Positions 48,505 to 60,922 of a DNA stretch of 64,000 nucleotides are shown here, piece after piece. Made by a program: the position numbers and the translations under genes. Within the stretch, counting starts at the first letter, position 1. Each line of letters starts with the position of its first letter. Where the stretch lies: the NCBI GenBank assembly GCA_035771175.1, contig CM069608.1, forward strand, positions 29,078,019-29,142,018, written 5' to 3'. This DNA comes from Paratinospora sagittata. Taxonomy: Eukaryota > Streptophyta > Magnoliopsida > Ranunculales > Menispermaceae. Below the pieces are notes generated by a model. That model searched no databases, had not been told where the DNA came from, and was given only the letters and a program-made list of their open reading frames with translations.

Positions 48505-49140
48505 GTCCACGTGTACAGTAGAAACGTCACGTATAGGGTGGGACTGTGTTCCCACGGAGCATAATCAACAACACATAGAAGAACTCCAAAAAGCGGTGTG
48601 GAGAGCTAGTGTAAATTAAAAAAGCCGAAAATTCGTACGAAAATTATAAATAGAGCGGCAAAACCAAGGTTGCTTGCCACGTAAATCTTAGCTGTACCAA
48701 AAGGTTAAACAAGTAAATACAGTAAGCCACAAGGTTAAAAACGTCAAACTAAAAAAACAAGTGAAATACGAAAATACCCTTAAGAAGTGGGAAAATTTCA
48801 AGTCCGATGTTGGTCGTCCAACGATTTGACCGACATATTTAACTGATGAACTCACGTGCTCCGACTGGTTCGCTTACTCAGCATCATTAGAAACTTTCCT
48901 TTTTCAGAATTTCTACGTGGCGAGATCTTAGGGTACACGGTATCACCCTCGTATGCGGCGAAAAGTATCTAAGCGCAAAAAAAAAAAAAAACCAAAAAAG
49001 AAAAAAAAAAAACAGAAATGGAAATTAATTAAGCAGATTTAGAAAATTACCAAAAGAAAATAAAATAGTAACAATAATATATTTAATACGATATTTGTTC
49101 CATGTTTTGCGATTTCGGCTGTTTCGTTCCCTATATAATA
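48505..49140 (+). promoter_or_regulatory. Promoter region of the CRF gene
   Basis: Two G-boxes CACGTG (48508-48513 and 48853-48858) and further ACGT cores (about 48538, 48680 and 48916) lie in a GC-richer stretch upstream of TATATAA at 49133-49139. The TATA box is 515 bp before the start codon. ACGT cores bind bZIP and bHLH factors, so stress or light control is possible, but that is inference. Confidence 0.6.
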
Positions 49141-49159
49141 CCGGTCTCAGCCTCTCTCT

Positions 49160-49453
49160 CCCGTCTCCACCACCACCGCTACTATTACTCTTTTAACTCT
49201 TCTTTCTCAGAGCCTCTTCTCTTCTCTTTACTCTTCTTCTTCTTTCTTCTGTTCTTCGTTTTCTCCATTTTCTTACTTCTCGATCATCACAGTGAATAAC
49301 AGTAGAAATAGATTCTCTAGTGTTAATTTGCTGTTACCAGCAAAGCAAAGCGAGAATCTCTTACTGAAACGCTTGTAAATGGAAAGATTTCTTCTTTCTG
49401 TTAATGTTTTCTGCAGATTTCCCTTACCTTCCACAACCTTTTCCTCTCCCTTT

Positions 49454-49487
<34 letters not shown>

Positions 49488-49653
49488 CTCTCAACTTCCT
49501 TTGATTGTGATCAGTACTCTTTGTTTTACTGTTTTTAGGATCGATTTGGTGATGAAATCGATTGTCTACAGTTGAGAGGAGGACTGAATGTTGTTTGATT
49601 TGGAATAGTAATCGGAGGAGGAGTTGTTGCGAGTTTGTCAGAAAAAGAGATAG
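49160..49653 (+). other. CRF 5' leader with several uORFs
   Basis: The presumed leader has short ORFs at 49379-49456 (25 codons), 49404-49538 (44 codons), 49552-49575 (7 codons) and 49588-49608 (6 codons), plus a CT microsatellite at 49457-49484. GTAAAT at 49375 and TTTTTAG ending at 49538 could be intron borders; splicing would remove the two longer uORFs. Confidence 0.5.
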
Positions 49654-50790
49654 ATGGATCACAGCGTGTTCTCTGCGATCAAATACACGGAGCACAAGAA
49701 GGTTAGTAGAATGCTAGTGAAGCCGCCGTCATCGAGATCAAGAAATCCGGCCGAGGCGACAACCTTTACCGGACCGAGAACTGTTCGGATTTCTGTAACC
49801 GACGATTACGCGACGGATTCTTCTAGTGATGAAGAAGACAACGAGCCCTTCGGTCGGCACCGTGTGAAAAGGTACATCAACGAGATCAGCATCGATGCTT
49901 GTAGCAGAACTCCTACTACCAATACAACTAATACTACTAGTATGGCCATCGCCGGTGCTGGTCAGAAGATTAATAGATCTGTTCGCCGGAAACTGTCGTC
50001 GGCCGGCGAGAAACCGGCGAATCGGCGACCGGTGTTGCCGAATACGAATGGAAAGAAGTTTCGAGGTGTGCGGCAGAGACCATGGGGAAAGTGGGCGGCA
50101 GAGATTAGAGATCCGGCGAGGCGTGTACGGCTCTGGCTTGGAACGTATGATACGGCCGAGGAAGCAGCTAAGGTGTATGACAACGCGGCGATTCAGTTAC
50201 GAGGTCCTGACGCTTTAACTAACTTCGGTATTCCTCCGGCGACGGCGACGGAAACTACGCCGAAGACGACGAAGAAGCCTGAAGAAGAATTAGAAGAAGA
50301 AATCAAACCGAAATCAACAACAGCTTCCAGCTACGACTCCGGTGAAGAATCTCAGAACGTTTCGTCTCCGATATCGGTTCTCCGGTTCCAGTGTCCGAAA
50401 TCTCCTAAAAAAGAAGATATCAGCAACAACAACAAGAAGCAGCACCAAACGAACCGATTGAAGAAGGAAGATGATGATCAAAATATGCAAGAGTTCCAAG
50501 ATGAGAGCAAAGATAGTTTCGATTTGCCGTTGGACACGCCGTTCTTGGAAGATTTCTTCAACTTTCAAGCTCCGTCAATGGAGCTGTTCGGCGGCGATTT
50601 TAACGATTTGAGTGTGCCGAGCGACGAGGATTTGAAATTCGCCGGGAACGATTTTGTTCTTGGTGACGCTTTCCTGAGTAGTAGTAAGTCTGATGACAGT
50701 TTTGACCCTACCTGGACGTTCAAAGCCCACGACGATTATTTTCAAGAAATCGACGATTTGTTTGCTTCGGATCCGTTATTAGCTTTGTGA
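49654..50790 (+). CDS. CRF: Cytokinin response factor (AP2/ERF group VI transcription factor)
   Basis: Intronless frame of 378 codons. The N-terminus has the CRF domain [19 protein letters not shown] followed by [20 protein letters not shown] (residues about 6-62), which defines this family. The single AP2/ERF DNA-binding domain is at about residues 134-190, from [14 protein letters not shown] through WAAEIRDP and [16 protein letters not shown] to ALTNFG; the Ala and Asp of the ERF subtype are present. A C-terminal SPISVLRF motif resembles the putative MAPK site of group VI. The rest is acidic with [12 protein letters not shown] and ends DPLLAL, a likely activation region. Family members act in the nucleus in cytokinin-linked and stress transcription. 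The member number cannot be set from sequence alone. Confidence 0.95.
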   Translation: MDHSVFSAIKYTEHKKVSRMLVKPPSSRSRNPAEATTFTGPRTVRISVTDDYATDSSSDEEDNEPFGRHRVKRYINEISIDACSRTPTTNTTNTTSMAIAGAGQKINRSVRRKLSSAGEKPANRRPVLPNTNGKKFRGVRQRPWGKWAAEIRDPARRVRLWLGTYDTAEEAAKVYDNAAIQLRGPDALTNFGIPPATATETTPKTTKKPEEELEEEIKPKSTTASSYDSGEESQNVSSPISVLRFQCPKSPKKEDISNNNKKQHQTNRLKKEDDDQNMQEFQDESKDSFDLPLDTPFLEDFFNFQAPSMELFGGDFNDLSVPSDEDLKFAGNDFVLGDAFLSSSKSDDSFDPTWTFKAHDDYFQEIDDLFASDPLLAL

Positions 50791-51640
50791 AGAAAAAAAC
50801 ACATCACAAGAGCTAAAAAAAAAGAGCCCATTAATCGGCAAATAATTTTGTAGTAATTAATAATCTGCGGCTGTTTATTTTATTAATTAATTTATTATTA
50901 TGTTTTTTTTTTCTTTTGTGTTTAAATTAGGATTGAAGGTAATATAAATGATGAGATTTTGTGTTTTTTTAATTGAAATTGATTAAATTCTGTATTTTTT
51001 GTGGTTGTGACACGTGGATTTTATGTGAGAGTAGTAGTTGTAGTAGTAGTAGCGTGATTAAGGGTGAGAAAATGAGAATTAGGAGCAGAAATTCAAAGTC
51101 GAGTTTTGATTCAACGTTAAGAGCTCAGGCTGGCCCCGCGAAGTGCGGTATAAAGCGGTTTTTGTTTCCAGAAAAAAGGATTTGCTTTGAAAGCATTCTG
51201 AGTTTTATCACAAAAACTAAAATAAAGAAAAAACGTGAGCGTGCGTGTGCGCGTGTGAAACCGAAACTCTCTCTTCTTCTTCTTCATCTTCTACAGGCGC
51301 TTGAAAGTTGAATTAGAAAGCGATTTCTGAGATATTTATTTTAATTTTTAAGATTTTTTAAAGACACGTGGCCCAATGCCTGTTTCGATCAAGCAGTTGG
51401 GAGATACGCTTAGATCCAATGCGCTGCTTTTCTCTCTCATTCTCACTCCTCTCTCCTCACTCTCTCTATTCTTTTTCCTTTCTTTTTCTTTTTTACCTTT
51501 TTTATTTTTATTTTTAGAATCCCCTTTCTTCAAAGATATACCATTTTAGTGTGGCATTAATTGGAAACAATTTGTTATGATTTAGAAAGTGGGTAATAAT
51601 AGTAATAATGATCATGAGAGAACAATATAGAAAAGGGTGT
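50791..51640. other. CRF 3' flank
   Basis: 3' UTR and downstream DNA. A GC-richer patch is at 51110-51160 and a CACGTG at about 51364-51369. Pyrimidine-rich stretches occur at 51261-51290 and 51425-51500. No further gene is supported. Confidence 0.5.
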
Positions 51641-52092
51641 GGCTAAGGGCACCAACGTTTTTTTTCTTCTCACCGCACCACTTTTCTTCTAATACCAACA
51701 TTTATTTAAATATTTACTCTTCGCACTTTTTTGTTTCTCAATTTTACGAATTTTTTAATCACACCTAGTAATTCTTTAAGGTCAATACGTCTTTCCTTTC
51801 ATAACTTTTTCTTGGCTAATATATTTGTCAAATTTATTTTTTAATCTTTTAATTTTAAAATATTTATTCAAAATTTAAAAAATATAGGCTTGAAAATCGT
51901 CAATTCTTAGTCTTTATTTTTTAATTAATTAAAAAAATTAATTAAAAGTGAATTGATAGGTAGTTAATAAGTGAGAATGAGAGACTTTTGGATATAAATG
52001 TAATTTTTTAAAATGAAGTAATTTTGTGAAAATATATTTTAGTAAAAATAATAAGTTGGTGTGGTGAGACAAAATGAGTGGTGCTGTTAGCC
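51641..52092. mobile_element. MITE-like element, 452 bp
   Basis: GGCTAAGGGCACCAAC at the left end faces its imperfect reverse complement GTGGTGCTGTTAGCC at the right end. A second inverted pair (CTCACCGCACCAC and GTGTGGTGAG) lies just inside. The centre is AT-rich with no coding. No convincing TSD was found, so the family is open. Confidence 0.65.
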
Positions 52093-52520
52093 GTTTCTAT
52101 ATAAAAGAATTGTCGTTATTCTAAAAGAAATTATGAATACTCTAAGGAAACAAAGAATATATATATATAATATTTTTTTTGAGTATTGAAATAAGGTCAG
52201 AGGATTTTGGCACTGCGGCCAGAGAAAGCCGAGACCTCTCAGTAGGGCCAAAAAGACTAGCATAATGACGAGAGACATAAAGGGCCCGAATGTGAACCAT
52301 GCGAACTAACTACCATAGTCCCGCTTCTAGTTTTTATTAAGAGAGAAACAATTCTCATTTATTTGCAAGGGAAGAGAATCGAACTCTTGAATTGAAGTGA
52401 AAGGATTCAGATGCACACCGTTGAAGCTAGCCAACTTTTTGCTAAAATATATTTTTCTTAAGAAATGATTTCGTAAGCAAATTCTTTTTAGAGATTTTTT
52501 TTTATGGTTGTTTGATTGTA
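52093..52520. other. Spacer with low-complexity DNA
   Basis: Contains a TA run near 52158-52170 and a GC-richer part around 52200-52330. A tRNA-like or transposon origin is possible, but I see nothing that supports a call. Confidence 0.4.
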
Positions 52521-52525
52521 CATGA

Positions 52526-53469
52526 TGTTGGACCATATACCGAGCCTTAGACACGTCAACCATATTAGTTTGACCCAGTAAGGCATAGTACGCATCAGGT
52601 AGATATGCTGACCTGTTTGGGACATTGATACGGATCTGCCCAATCAGGCACATAGCCCGAGCCCATGGTCGGTCCTACTGACTAGAAAAATGTTATATTC
52701 GCAGAGGATAACAGGTCATCAACAATAGGTCTACAAATCCAAGTCGGCATACCATACCAGTGAATATCAACCAGACGACCTTAATGTCTACCAGGTCAAC
52801 ACTAAAGACCACCTGGTCGGCCAACCATATCATGGATCGCCGACCTTGTCTATCGACCAGATTGCAGATCTTATCTTGGGAGTCAGGCAGACATAATGAG
52901 ATACCACAGATCAGCGTATCGGCCTGTAGAGGTTTCCGACTCTGGGACGGATGACGACGGAATGCCTGATCAGATAGGGATAGGGCGTGATCCACTGCGA
53001 AAAGTTTGGGATCCACTCCTAATCCAACTCTGATAATGTCGAACACTCTACCAGTTCAACTAGAAGGTTGATAAGTCATTTTAATCCTATAAGGATTAGA
53101 CCAAACCCTACTAGGAATCATATATGCTCTCCCAGCACAAGTTGGATTCCTTGTTCTACAACAACACTACGACAAGGCCAAAGACCTCAAGCCTTTTCTA
53201 TAAAAAGACCTTAACCCATAAGGGGAAGGTAAGCAACGCTAAGCCATTCTTGACTAAGTTCAGTATTACCTAGTTCTGAACTAAATTAGGCATCGAAGAG
53301 TCTTTGGCCGACACCACATTGGTGTTCCTCATGATAGCTTATATTATCCTGTTTTCCCTCTTTCAGATAACCAACCTCCAGCGATTTCTCCAGCACTCTG
53401 ACGAGTTTCAGATCAACATCTTCCCTCCACCTCATCGTTTATTGGTGTTGGTCAAATCTTGTACCAACA
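52526..53469 (+). mobile_element. Solo LTR, 944 bp, with perfect TSD
   Basis: Starts TGTTGGACC and ends GTACCAACA, with perfect 6-bp inverted ends. CATGA occurs on both sides (52521-52525 and 53470-53474), a perfect 5-bp TSD. CTATAAAAAGACC near 53199 is the likely TATA box, and the segment after it is R-like. Much less AT-rich than its surroundings. No internal region remains, so it arose by LTR-LTR recombination. Confidence 0.9.
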
Positions 53470-53474
53470 CATGA

Positions 53475-53816
53475 AAAATTATTTTGGCATTATCCATGTG
53501 ATGCAAAAAAAGAAAGGAAAATAAAAAGTTTCCTTTAAAGATAATATTAAGCATAGTTAATGAAAATCAACAGGTAAGAAAATCTTAATGAAAAAATAAA
53601 GTAGTTGACAAAATATTTCTTGAGAAAATCTTGGCAATCAAACCCACAATTTCCTCATTTTCTTGATAAAATAAGAAATTTTCTTGAGAAAATAGTTATT
53701 TAGTTAAAATTATATAGGAAATCATAATAAAATAAATAAATTTCATAATGTGTAACTTTTTATAGTACTAATAAATAGAAATGGTACATATTATATTTTA
53801 TGAGATATTTCTCATG
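53475..53816. other. AT-rich spacer
   Basis: No gene or clear repeat seen between the solo LTR and the LINE tail. Confidence 0.5.
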
Positions 53817-55110
53817 TTTTTTTTTTTTGAGGGAAAAGTTGATTTTATTAAGAGAATGATGAACAAAGGTCTCCTTGGACAATGTCAAGGAGCCGCGAGG
53901 GAACATCTTCAATCCATACTACATGATTCGTAATGGTTAAACCAAATTTAGCTAATGCATGTGCTACTTTATTGCTTGCTCTTGGAATATGTCTAAACCT
54001 TTTGATCTATTGATTTGAAGCTAAGTTAACAATATCTTGTATGATTATATCTATCTCCTTCCTCTGCTGAGATCGACTAGACATGAGATTCGCAACATTA
54101 ACAAAAGAAGCAAATGAATCTTTCAAAATTCATCTAAGGATATGTTTAGTCTGTGGGATGAGACGTTGTTATTAGAGGCTACATGGGTTACTTCGTCAAA
54201 ATTGGGTGGTGTTCATTCCATTTCAGATTGGGTTAGAGATTAGAGATTAAGGTGGACTCCTGGTTCACTTTGCCTTGTTGTATATTTGTTTTTTTTTAAA
54301 AAAAAATAAACAACATTTGACTCTACCCAGACCGGAGTGTAGAAGGACTCCAACACCAACTGAACCCCTAGCTTTATCGCCATGCTTTCTGCTAGTTCCA
54401 TTGGAACTCTGAAATGGAAATTCCATCCTGCCGCACTCATAACTTCTCCATTTTCATTGCGAATAATCTCCTCGAGACCAATCTTGTTTTGATTTTCATT
54501 TATTGCTGCGTCAACATTTAGCTCGTACTCTCTTGCCGATGAAGGATTTTTCTGCCTGTTTATGGTGATCCTAGTCGTTGAAGCCTTCTCTCGGTGAATG
54601 CCCATGCTAGTTGATGATTCCTTCACTATTTTCCTGTATGTCTCCACCCTTGCATCTCTCTATATTGGCTCCAGTTCTTTGAATTCCCCCATGTGCAACA
54701 TTGTTTCTATTGGTCCATAGCGCCCACATGATAGTTATCAACTGCCTCAGGCCTTCACTAGATTGATCTGCACCAATACTCGATAGGAGACTTGTTAGTC
54801 CCCCTTTGATTTCTTCACCAGTCCACCATCTATTCATAAACCATATTTTCCAGGTTTTCTTTGAGACACCACATTTAAAAAGAATATGGTGTAGCAAGTC
54901 TGCATGTCCCATGCAAACCTTACAACAACCTATCATTGTAATTTTCCTCTTGGCTTGATTGTCCCTCGAGGGAAAACATTTGTTCACTACCTTCTAGTAA
55001 AACATTTTAACCTTGTTGGGTAGCTCAAGGTTCCACACCTTCCTCCACCAAGATTGTGTATCTGCAGCCTAAGATGAGGATCCCATCGATTTCCTACACT
55101 ACGAAGGATC
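53817..55110 (-). mobile_element. LINE A: 3' part of an L1-type LINE with RNase H
   Basis: Minus strand. A zf-RVT domain (55080-54620: CCKVCMGHADLLHHILFKC, then WALWTNRNNVAHG) is followed by RNase H (54540-54310: LNVDAAINENQ, ELAESMAIKLG, VWVESN). The end of RNase H (HALAKFG, WIEDVPSRLLDIVQGD) lies at 53990-53850, after an interruption at about 54128-54300. The A tail is the plus-strand T run at 53817-53828. The 5' side stops near 55110, where LINE B's tail begins. Confidence 0.8.
54128..54306 (+). mobile_element. Small insertion inside LINE A RNase H, A-tailed
   Basis: This segment breaks the LINE A RNase H frame. Read on the plus strand it ends in T then A runs (54290-54308), and it contains a short peptide-like stretch (GGVHSISDWVRD). 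It looks like a truncated retroposed fragment in the opposite orientation; no TSD was read with confidence. Confidence 0.4.
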
Positions 55111-55159
55111 ATTAGGTTTTTCGTTTTTCTTTTTTCTTATGAGAGAAACATAGTGAATT

Positions 55160-56471
55160 TCAATAACCAACAGGGGGGCAAACAAGATCTCTTTGGCATA
55201 TTTGGAATAGCCAAAGAGAAGCATCTTCAATCCAGAATACATCATCAGAAATCTCCAAACTTAGCTTAGCCAAGGCATGGGCTGCTGCATTACAATTTCT
55301 AGGAACATGATCAAAACATCGCACATTCAAACCATTAGCAATGTCTACCACATCTCGCTGCTCTGTGTTTTGAGTCTCTTTTATTATTCGCTTCCATGGC
55401 TTCTTTGTACTGGGACATGTACAATCCCACCCATAGCACTAGCTCAACTCTCGATTTGCTTCGACCCCCATGAAATGTTGCATTTTTGTTACACCATAGT
55501 TTCCAAAGCATTACAACCATCATCTCTGATTTATACGTCTGAGGGGTCATACCTGAATGGATAAATTCTTGTATAAGTCTTTTTGAGTTCTCCTTGTCCG
55601 CTGCATGTGACATCCCCAAAATAGATCTCCACGTTTCTCTTGCAACTATGCACGTAGTGACGATATGTTCTTGTGTATCCAACCCTTTCATGCATATCGA
55701 ACACCTCCCAACTTCAACTATTTTCCTCCTTGTTAGTATGTTTCCAGTTGGTAAACAGTTATGCACAAGTTTCCACAAGAAGATTTTGATTTTGTTCAGT
55801 AGCTGTAATTTCCAAATGGATCTCCAACGTGCCTCCATATCTTTTGGCATGAAGTGTTCATTGAGCAGTGTGGTGTTCCATTGGCTTACATCGTTCATCA
55901 ATTCAAAAACTCTAGCATCATTTGGGAAAGAAGGAATGAAAATAGGGCAGAAGGTAACTTCCCTTGGTAGCCAAGGGTCTTGGAATATTCGGATGCTTCT
56001 CCCATCTCCTATACACCATTTGCTGCCCTTCTCAAGCAATTCACATCCCCACAGAATGCTTCACCTTAAAAATGAAGGTCGGGATCCAGAATTAACCTCC
56101 AAGAAAGAGTTGTGCTTGTAGTACTTGGCTTTAAATACCCTCCCTACTAGTGACCCTTCTCTAGTAAGTAATCGCCAACTTTGTTTAGGAATCATAGCTC
56201 TATTGAAACATTCCATATCTTTAAATCCCAAACCCCCTGTGTGTTTTGAATGACGCATGCCGTTCCATTTTTTCCAATGGATCTTCCTAGCCTCTTCTGT
56301 GTTACTCCACCAGAATCCTGCCATAATGCTTTCCAACCTGAACCAGATATTATAGGGTAATTTAAAACATCCAATTGCATAGGTGAAAATCGCCTGTAAG
56401 ATGACTTTTATTAGAACTCTCTTCCACATATGGAAAACATACCCTATCTCTAGCCATTCAACTTTTTCCAC
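55160..56471 (-). pseudogene. LINE B thumb, zf-RVT and internally deleted RNase H
   Basis: Thumb (WKKWNGMRHSKHTGGLGFKD, 56471-56061) and zf-RVT (56039-55400) are near intact. After SKHRAARCG at 55345 the sequence jumps to the last part of RNase H (DHVPRNCNAAAHALAKLSL, 55351-55160). Roughly 100 residues with the first catalytic acids are missing. Confidence 0.8.
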
Positions 56472-56590
56472 ATACGATCAGTAATCCATCTGAAGGAGTT
56501 AACTTTGTTTCTGGATATTACAGTTGGGAGGCCTAGATATTTATCATGGTGTTGTAATTCTCGGACACCCAGAGTGCTTAGATTTTCCTT

Positions 56591-57013
56591 TCAATCTCCC
56601 GGGGGGAAGTTTCTATCAAAGGATATTGGAGACTTATCAAAGTTCACTACTTGGCCTGATGCCACTGAGTAATCTAGAAGCATGTTCTTCAGGTTGACAC
56701 TCTCTTGCTTGGAAGCGCGCACAAAGGTAAGACTATCATCTGCAAAAAGAAGGTGTGATATGGTAGGTCCACTCAAACTAATAGGTATACCAGTGATTTG
56801 ATGTTGATCTTTAGCCACCTGTAAAAGGGAGGATAGACCCTCTGCGCATATAAGGAACATAAAATGAGATAAAGGGTCTCCTTGTCTGAGACTTCGCTTA
56901 GGAACTACCCGGCCAAATCGTTCCCCATTGACAGAAATGGAATATGAAACTGACGAAATACATCTCATAATTAGATTAATCCACTTTAGTTCGAACCCTA
57001 TGGCTTTCATCAT
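56591..57013 (-). pseudogene. LINE B RT catalytic part
   Basis: 140 codons in a new frame: SVNGERFGRVVPKRSLRQGD, then LLFADDSLTFVRAS with the catalytic FADD box. A frameshift near 57020 separates it from the N-terminal part, and another follows at 56590. Confidence 0.85.
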
Positions 57014-57028
57014 CCTATCTATGAAACC

Positions 57029-57901
57029 TCACTTAACTCTATCATAGGCCTTACTCATGTCAAGCTTGAGAGCCATGTGCCTAATGTTCTGCCTGCCAAC
57101 CTTATGGAGAGTATGAATGCATTCATGAGCCACCATTATATTGTCAGTGATCAGTCTGCTTGGAACAAATGCACACTGGTGTTCTGATATGAGAGATGGG
57201 ATAACTAATTTCAACCTATTAGCTATTGCCTTAGAGATGATTTTGTAGACCACGTTGCACAAGCTAATCAGTTTGAAATTTGTTACTTGGGTTGGTTTAC
57301 TTTTCCTAAGGATCAGAGCAATTTGGGTATGATTTAGATCATCTATTGATCGGTTGCCATTCAGTACCTCCAAACATAGTAAAGATATGTCATGATCCAC
57401 CACCGACCAACATTTCTGATAGAAGAAAGCTATCATGCCATTTGGGTCAGGGACCTCAGATGGGTTCATTTGGAACAGTGCCTCTTTAATTTCCTCCATT
57501 GTGAAATCTCTCTCTAGGAATCTTGCCATATGGGGTTGGATTTTCCTGCTAACAGTATCAATTACATGGTTAATAACATCTGAAGTAGGATTACAAGACT
57601 CAAAAATATTTTGAAAATACTCAATAAAAGTCGCCTCAATAAATTCATTGTCCTCAATCCATTCTCCAAATTTGTTATAAATACCCCTTATGTGATTCTT
57701 TTTCCTTCTCTGTGAAGCCTTCCCATAGAAAAACCTGGTGTTGTGGTCTCTTGCGTGAAGCCACACAACTCTGGATCTCTGACGCCAATAAATTTTTTCA
57801 TTCTCCAGCAGCCCATCGAGGCGAACCTCTGTTGAGTGGATCAAATCCATAACGTTGGGGTCCCCTGATCCAACATTTTGAAGGCTTGATAGCATATTAC
57901 G
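57029..57901 (-). pseudogene. LINE B linker and RT, N-terminal part
   Basis: About 290 open codons: the linker WRQRSRVVWLHARDHNTRFF, then palm motifs ending in ALKLDMSKAYDRVK. At 57901 the frame is cut by the LTR insertion; it resumes at 60923 with EIARIRN, so both sides fit once the insertion is removed. Confidence 0.85.
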
Positions 57902-60900
57902 CGTCACGACCCACTATACATGACGTCATAACCGGCACGGGAACCTCCGAGTATACCCTCCGTCGGTACACCCGACTTCCCGTCAGCCTAAAATACATAT
58001 ACGAATCCTCAAAAAGAAATAAAAGTACATCCTTAACAACCAACTAACATGATCATAATGAAATAAAATATTACTTCTCCAAATTACCAAATATAAAATT
58101 CCAGAGTCTTCAAAATGATACAAAACCCAACACATCCCAACTATGTGTTAAATATACAATTACTAGGTATTATCATGTACATAATTATCAAAATACAAAA
58201 CTAAATGTACAACACCTACATGAAACAAAAATAAGGGACGCTCCGCAGTCAAGCCTTCCCTTTTCCTTTTCTATCAAATCCTGAAAGAAGATGGTGAGGT
58301 GTGAGCCACAACCAACTCAGTGAATGTTATTTACAAGTGACATATACGTGCATTTATAAAACATGGTAAGATCATAAATCATTGAAATATCCTGATGACG
58401 AAATATATTATATACATGCTAACATAATGTATCAAGTCATACATAAGACGATGCATAACATTTGTAGTCATGCTCATACAATCATAACACCTCCTGAGTA
58501 TGGGGGTTTCAAGGCCTGGTGCGCGACACACAGCGCCCGAACACACACACAATACTCGTATTCTAATAGGGTCTATGGGGTTGTGCAGCACGTAGGATTA
58601 GTTTAAACTAACCTACCCATACACAAGGCATAAAACTCTCTGCAGGGTACACAACTGGGATCGCCGCTAGACTTACAAGAATTTCCAAGAAGGGAATTCC
58701 AACTAGGAGCCTCAACCCGAATTGTCATCCCAATGAATTGTGTTCAAATATATTTCATGGAAAACATTAAAACATGCATAAATAATACACAAGCATTTAA
58801 AACATTTCTATAATACAATGCCACATATAAATAATCCAAAAGTAAAGGAACACTCACACTTGATTGGCTAAGTCTAGCCAATCCAATCGCCAAAACTTTC
58901 TAATTGACTAAACGAGTTCAAGATCAATCACAAGGCCAGGAAATAACATGATTCACACAACTGAAAATCAGTCATAAAGTGTGTCAAAACCCTATGTTCA
59001 AACTCAATCTAAAGTCAATTAGATTTTTAATTGATTACCCCCTCGAGCCAATTTCTATATTGCCCAACTTGATCATTTAGACTCAATTAAACTAAGATTG
59101 ACCTAAATTGAATGTAATAGGGTGATCCCATGATCCAACCACTAATATACATGAAATTCAATTATAATTAGGGACAATTAGACTATACATCAAGTCAATT
59201 CCATCAATTGACTAAGTCTTGGTCAAAATCCCCAATTAGGCCAATATAAAACATAAGGTCAAAATGAACTAAGTTATATCAATTTAACATAGGTTCTAAC
59301 ATTTTAAACTCATGATTCTACTCAATTTGGGTCCAATTAAACAATCCCCAAGTCAATTTCATTAATTGACTTGCTTTGGGTAAAAACTCCCAATTTGGGC
59401 AAAATCCCCAAATTACATGCAAAATTGCCAAAGTACATGAAAAATGCCAAATACTTGGCTTAGATCAAAATTAGTCAACCTTAGGGTGTCTATTATGAGA
59501 ACCCACTGAATTCTATCATCAACAACCTTAATCATGCCCAAAAAGACCTACATTGCATAATTTTTTCAGATTTTCAATCAAGAGCATCAAAAGCCCTAAA
59601 TCTGAAAATTTTCTTACATAGGCCATATTGCCAATTTTTACACTAGGCCACCATACATAGCCACAAAATTTACTGATTTAACGACATAGTTTCATTTACA
59701 ATGCCTCCTAGAACAACATAGTTGACATGCATGACTCTTGGAAAAGCCTAAGGCCATGAACCAAACAATGACCATTTACACTAAACCATATGATTTCACC
59801 ATTAAAATCTCAAGCTAAATACATGAATCAGTCCCTAATACTGATCAGTCCATCATAGATGACATGCAAAACTTAAGTCAAAGTCTAGGTCAATGAACCA
59901 AGACTCGGTCATTTATACTAAACCCTACAAATTTCTTGTTAGAAATTGGGGTTTTTGCCTTTAGAGGGTTCCCAACACACTCTAAACCCACATATCAAAC
60001 ATGCAAAGCATTTGGAGAACATTTGATTTCCACTACCCATTCAAATCTGGGTTTCATACAATGCATGCATCAAAACAACACTAATATGCATGAACTAAAG
60101 AGATTGAAGGAAAAACAATGAGGGAAAACATGCAAACCTTAGGGATTTTGAGCAAAATCCACCAACCTTAGGTTTCCTCTTCTTTTCTCCTCCCCAGCTC
60201 CTTTCTCTCTTTTCTGGCTGAGAAATGAGCAAATGAGCCTAAAATTACGTTTTGGTTGCTTAAATAGACAAGCTTGGGTCCATAACTAAAAGTTGTCAAA
60301 AACTATCAAAAAATCAGTTTTCCTGTTGCAATACTTTCACTTAGATAGTCAATTTCTTGCAACATACCTAGCAATTTAACATCTTAACCGTTCGAACGTT
60401 GCATGAGTAAGTTACCAAAATTCTGGTAAACTTTCAACTCAATCTAACGGTGGGATTGTGAGATCTAACTTTTTGATTAAAACTGCATAAGAAAATCCCA
60501 AAATCCGTGAAACAGTGTTTGGAGTCTTATAACTCATAGTAGGTAACTCCGATCAAGATCTTCACCGTTCATAATGAAGATATATCATATAAGAATGAGC
60601 TGACACAATTTCAGCTCAATCAGACCACATATCTAGGAGATTAAACTATTGATGTAATTTGTGACAAAATTTTTTTCCTCCATGGAGCGAGCTCCACTGG
60701 ATTCAAAACACCGTTTTTGACATGTTTTGACGTCGAACGGGTCTCTGATGGTTCCGAAACTTCATGTGCACTCTATATGACCTAAAATCATGCAAAGACA
60801 CTCAAACTTACGTGCTTCGAGCATCAAAATATATATATGAATACGTATACGAATACGTATACGTGTACTCTACGGATATATTATGGGTCAAAATGACGTC

Positions 60901-60922
60901 ACCTATAGGCACGGGTGCTACA
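57902..60922 (-). mobile_element. 3,021-bp gypsy-type solo LTR in LINE B
   Basis: Minus-strand ends are TGTAGCACCCGTGCC and GGGTCGTGACG (last base changed from the usual A). TTACG flanks both sides (57897-57901 and 60923-60927), a perfect 5-bp TSD. Removing it restores the LINE B frame. It has no gag or pol. CTATTTAAG near 60262 on the minus strand could be the TATA box. Near 58300 the minus strand has CACTGAGTTGGTTGTGGCTCAC, similar to a block in the 19627-21003 LTR, so the two are related. TGACGTCA occurs close to both ends (about 57923 and 60893). Confidence 0.85.

Noticed and set aside
49102..49299. 65-codon frame before the CRF gene
   Set aside because: Its ATG lies upstream of the likely TATA box at 49133, and the product is low-complexity Ser/Leu/Phe from a pyrimidine-rich leader.
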